DNA from: DRVP01 sp964604045
GTDB lineage: Archaea; Thermoproteota; Bathyarchaeia; Bathyarchaeales; Bathycorpusculaceae
NCBI GenBank assembly: GCA_964604045.1
Contig: CAZRXM010000028.1
Location: 1 to 13,329, forward strand
Reading direction: 5' to 3'
Length of the DNA: 13,329 bases
The notes under the pieces are model-generated. The model made no database searches. It worked only from the letters and a program-made list of their open reading frames with translations, and was not told the origin of the DNA. Both the position numbers and the translations under genes were made by a program. This document shows positions 11,794 through 13,329 of this stretch, piece by piece (position 1 is the stretch's first letter; every line of letters starts with the position of its first letter).

Positions 11794-12744
11794 TTGCGTA
11801 AAACCTCTGAGAAAGCCGACTATGTGGCCCAGTGCCTGGAACTAGCCATTCTCTTAGAAGTTAGCGCCGATAAACCGGGCAACGTGAATCTTCTCGTTGG
11901 TTTTGAAGGCACGAACCACATGCACTTTTTGGCCTCGGCAGTCGCTGCAGCCCCCTTTTTTAGGCTTGCAGCAGAAAGAGGCTTAGCCGTATCTGTGGGT
12001 GAGATGGCTCTTGACAATGTTGGTGTTGGACAAATAATCCGGGACTGCGTTTCAGAGATAGCCAACTGGCAGAGGGGAGGAAACACCTTACTTGGCACGG
12101 TTCTGCTGTTTGTGCCTTTAGCTGTTGCTGCCGGTATGACCCCTATGAAGAACGGCGTTTTCCAACTTTCAGAGCTGAGGCAGAACCTGAAGAAAGTCGT
12201 GGAGGCGACAACACCTGAAGACGCTGCTGCCGTTTATGAAGCTATTAGAATCGCTAAGCCAAGTGGGCTTGGAAAGGCGCCAGATCTAGACGTGAATGAC
12301 CCAACGTCAATCGACAGAATTCTTAATGAAAGAATTACATTGTTCCATGTTTTCCAAATAGCTTCAACCTACGATAGGGTTTGCTCGGAATGGGTTAACA
12401 ACTATCCAGTGACCTTTGACTTCGCCTACCCCCGCCTCAAAGGACGCATTGATAGTGGCGAGGACCTAAACACGGCTATCGTCCACGCTTTCCTAGAAGT
12501 TTTAGCAACCTATCCAGATACGTTCATCGCTAGGAAGGCTGGTGTGGATAAAGCCCTTCAAGTTTCAGCCTTAGCCATGGAAGTTTTGGAAAACGGTGGT
12601 CTGAAGACGCCTGCTGGAAGGGAGAAGCTCCGCTTATTTGACGCCTTTTTGCGGCTTGACGGCAACAACCTAAACCCAGGTACAACAGCCGACATAACCG
12701 CTGCCGCCATAGCCCTGGCAGTCCTCAATGGTTATAGACCTTAA
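11794..12744 (+). CDS. Triphosphoribosyl-dephospho-CoA synthase (CitG)-like protein
   Basis: The 316-residue protein (TTG 11794 start) resembles the CitG/MdcB family, COG1767. Bacterial members use ATP and 3'-dephospho-CoA to make the precursor of the citrate- or malonate-decarboxylase prosthetic group, releasing adenine. Family-like stretches are LLEVSADKPGNVNLLVGFEG (near 20-40), RGGNTLLGTVLLFVPLAVAA (near 95-115), and the C-terminal DGNNLNPGTTADITAAAIAL. Archaeal members lack citrate lyase partners and their true reaction is unknown; no lyase, acyl-carrier or decarboxylase gene is in this window. The divergent neighbour is an ECF S-like transporter, so a role in a vitamin- or cofactor-like metabolite is possible but is inference. 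The frame also stays open to GTG 11785. The protein is cytosolic with no membrane segment. Confidence 0.82.
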   Translation: MRKTSEKADYVAQCLELAILLEVSADKPGNVNLLVGFEGTNHMHFLASAVAAAPFFRLAAERGLAVSVGEMALDNVGVGQIIRDCVSEIANWQRGGNTLLGTVLLFVPLAVAAGMTPMKNGVFQLSELRQNLKKVVEATTPEDAAAVYEAIRIAKPSGLGKAPDLDVNDPTSIDRILNERITLFHVFQIASTYDRVCSEWVNNYPVTFDFAYPRLKGRIDSGEDLNTAIVHAFLEVLATYPDTFIARKAGVDKALQVSALAMEVLENGGLKTPAGREKLRLFDAFLRLDGNNLNPGTTADITAAAIALAVLNGYRP

Positions 12745-12820
12745 AAGAATTATTCGATGGAGACGTATAGGTTTTTGAATTTGCTTTCTGGCTGCATTCT
12801 TTGTTCTATGGGGGTTTGGC

Positions 12821-13101
12821 TTGGCTGGACTTTCTGACGTCGCTGTTCTGACCCTTTTGTTGGCTTTAGGCTTGGCTTTAGGTTACAGCCTCAGGAGGAA
12901 AAGGGGAATTTTAAAGGTTGAGAAATTTGTTTTAGCTATATTTTGGCTTTGATTTTTCTTCCTAGGCTTTTCTATAGGCTCTAGCTCTGAGCTTCTTACA
13001 GTTATGCCAAGCATTGGCTTAACGCCTTAGTCCTTCTGGTTATGGCTCTGCTTTTCAGCGTTTTGTTCGCAAGGGCGGCTGTGAAGTTGGTGAAAATATG
13101 A
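12821..13101 (+). pseudogene. N-terminal half of a LysO/DUF340-type exporter, disrupted
   Basis: From TTG 12821 the frame reads MAGLSDVAVLTLLLALGLAL, GYSLRRKRGILKVEKFVLAI, then meets TGA at 12950-12952. It resumes in the same frame with FFFLGFSIGSSSELLTVMPS and stops at TAG 13028-13030. The continuation is in another frame after a one-base loss near 13018-13022: LNALVLLVMALLFSVLFARA, then AVKLVKI and TGA 13099-13101. Together these give two to three membrane segments, like the small first subunit of split lysine-exporter (LysO, DUF340) systems. The final TGA overlaps the ATG of the next gene, a preserved coupling signal. The ancestral start may be ATG 12757 (METYRFLNLL), which would need one more frame change. 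The gene is either a real pseudogene or affected by sequence errors. Confidence 0.65.
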
Positions 13102-13329
13102 TAAAGTGTATTTTGCCAACTCTAGCCCTAGGCGTTTTGGTAGGTTACATAAACAACATGTTCGGTGCTCCAATAATAAACCGCATATTCTCAGAATACC
13201 TTTTCAATTTTTCACTCGTCTCCTTGTTGTTCTTGATGGGTATGTTGTTCGCATTAGACGAGAAGGTAACGACGAAGATGAAGGCAGCCGGGCTTAAAGT
13301 GCTTGTTTTTCCCTTCGCTGTTGCCTTGG
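13098..13329 (+). CDS. C-terminal subunit of a LysO/DUF340-type exporter (cut by window edge)
   Basis: The reading from ATG 13098 stays open to the end of the window (77 codons). It begins MIKCILPTLALGVLVGYINN. A hydrophobic first helix is followed by FNFSLVSLLFLMGMLFALDE and then KMKAAGLKVLVFPFAVAL. This resembles the LysO (YbjE) pattern, a helix with GxxxG, a LFLxG helix, a basic loop and a third helix. LysO exports lysine or a toxic analogue; archaeal members are unproven, so the substrate is uncertain. The start overlaps the last stop of the broken upstream gene by ATGA, so the two form a coupled pair. Because it runs off the window, its length and C-terminus are not visible. Confidence 0.65.
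   Translation, partial: MIKCILPTLALGVLVGYINNMFGAPIINRIFSEYLFNFSLVSLLFLMGMLFALDEKVTTKMKAAGLKVLVFPFAVAL

Noticed and set aside
12950..12952. TGA recoding (selenocysteine or similar) in the LysO-like gene
   Set aside because: A second stop and a frame change follow in the same gene, and TGA acts as a normal stop elsewhere in the window (cdvB, winged-helix gene).
13106..13297. Open frame of 63 codons near the window end
   Set aside because: It is out of frame with the membrane-protein reading from ATG 13098, which shows LysO-like hydrophobic helices and an ATGA overlap.
1..13329. CRISPR array, tRNA or rRNA genes, insertion sequences
   Set aside because: No regularly spaced direct repeats, tRNA-like T-loop/acceptor patterns, rRNA segments or transposase motifs were seen on either strand by eye.

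Overview
The window looks archaeal and most likely comes from the TACK superphylum, perhaps a Bathyarchaeia-type lineage. The lineage is inference; no rRNA gene is present to test it. Supporting signs are a complete Cdv/ESCRT-III cell-division cluster, TATA-type promoters, a probable C/D box sRNA, GGAGG or AAGGTG ribosome-binding sites with many TTG starts, and an archaeal-type nucleotidyltransferase family.

Layout. 1-181 (minus): N-terminus of an APC-family amino-acid permease. 297-1597 (minus): a stand-alone class II glutamine amidotransferase behind a conserved-type protein with a metalloprotease-like HKYLH motif lacking the usual Glu. 1700-2095 (plus): a small SAM methyltransferase broken by two frameshifts. 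2096-2414: no protein gene, but a probable C/D box guide RNA at about 2285-2344 whose D' guide matches the peptidyl-transferase-centre segment around 23S C2498. 2415-2636 (minus): a small two-helix membrane protein. 2861-6366 (plus): the cdv cluster, in the order ESCRT-III paralog (CdvB1/B2 type), CdvA, CdvB with winged helix, CdvC/Vps4. 6365-6476: nested inverted repeats that fill the convergent gap exactly. 6477-7513 (minus): MobB and a winged-helix regulator, overlapping by ATGA. 7630-10721: three paralogous Pol-beta-type nucleotidyltransferases (plus, plus, minus). 10748-11716 (minus) and 11794-12744 (plus): an ECF-S-like membrane protein and a CitG-like protein, divergent around a TGTGTA-N6-TACACA palindrome. 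12821-13329 (plus): a two-gene LysO/DUF340-type exporter, with the first gene disrupted and the second cut by the window edge.

The core system is the cdv cluster. CdvA carries a PRC-barrel, a coiled coil and a C-terminal E3B-like strand expected to dock on the CdvB winged helix. Both ESCRT-III proteins carry proline-rich MIM2-like motifs for the MIT domain of CdvC, which remodels the filaments. Several starts need revision from ribosome-binding-site evidence. The most notable is cdvB, whose conserved helix 1 begins upstream of its first ATG.

The most novel candidates are the C/D box RNA, the possible non-AUG start of cdvB, the nucleotidyltransferase triplet with a shared DDxEAxxxPxxY motif, and the nested inverted-repeat element after cdvC.
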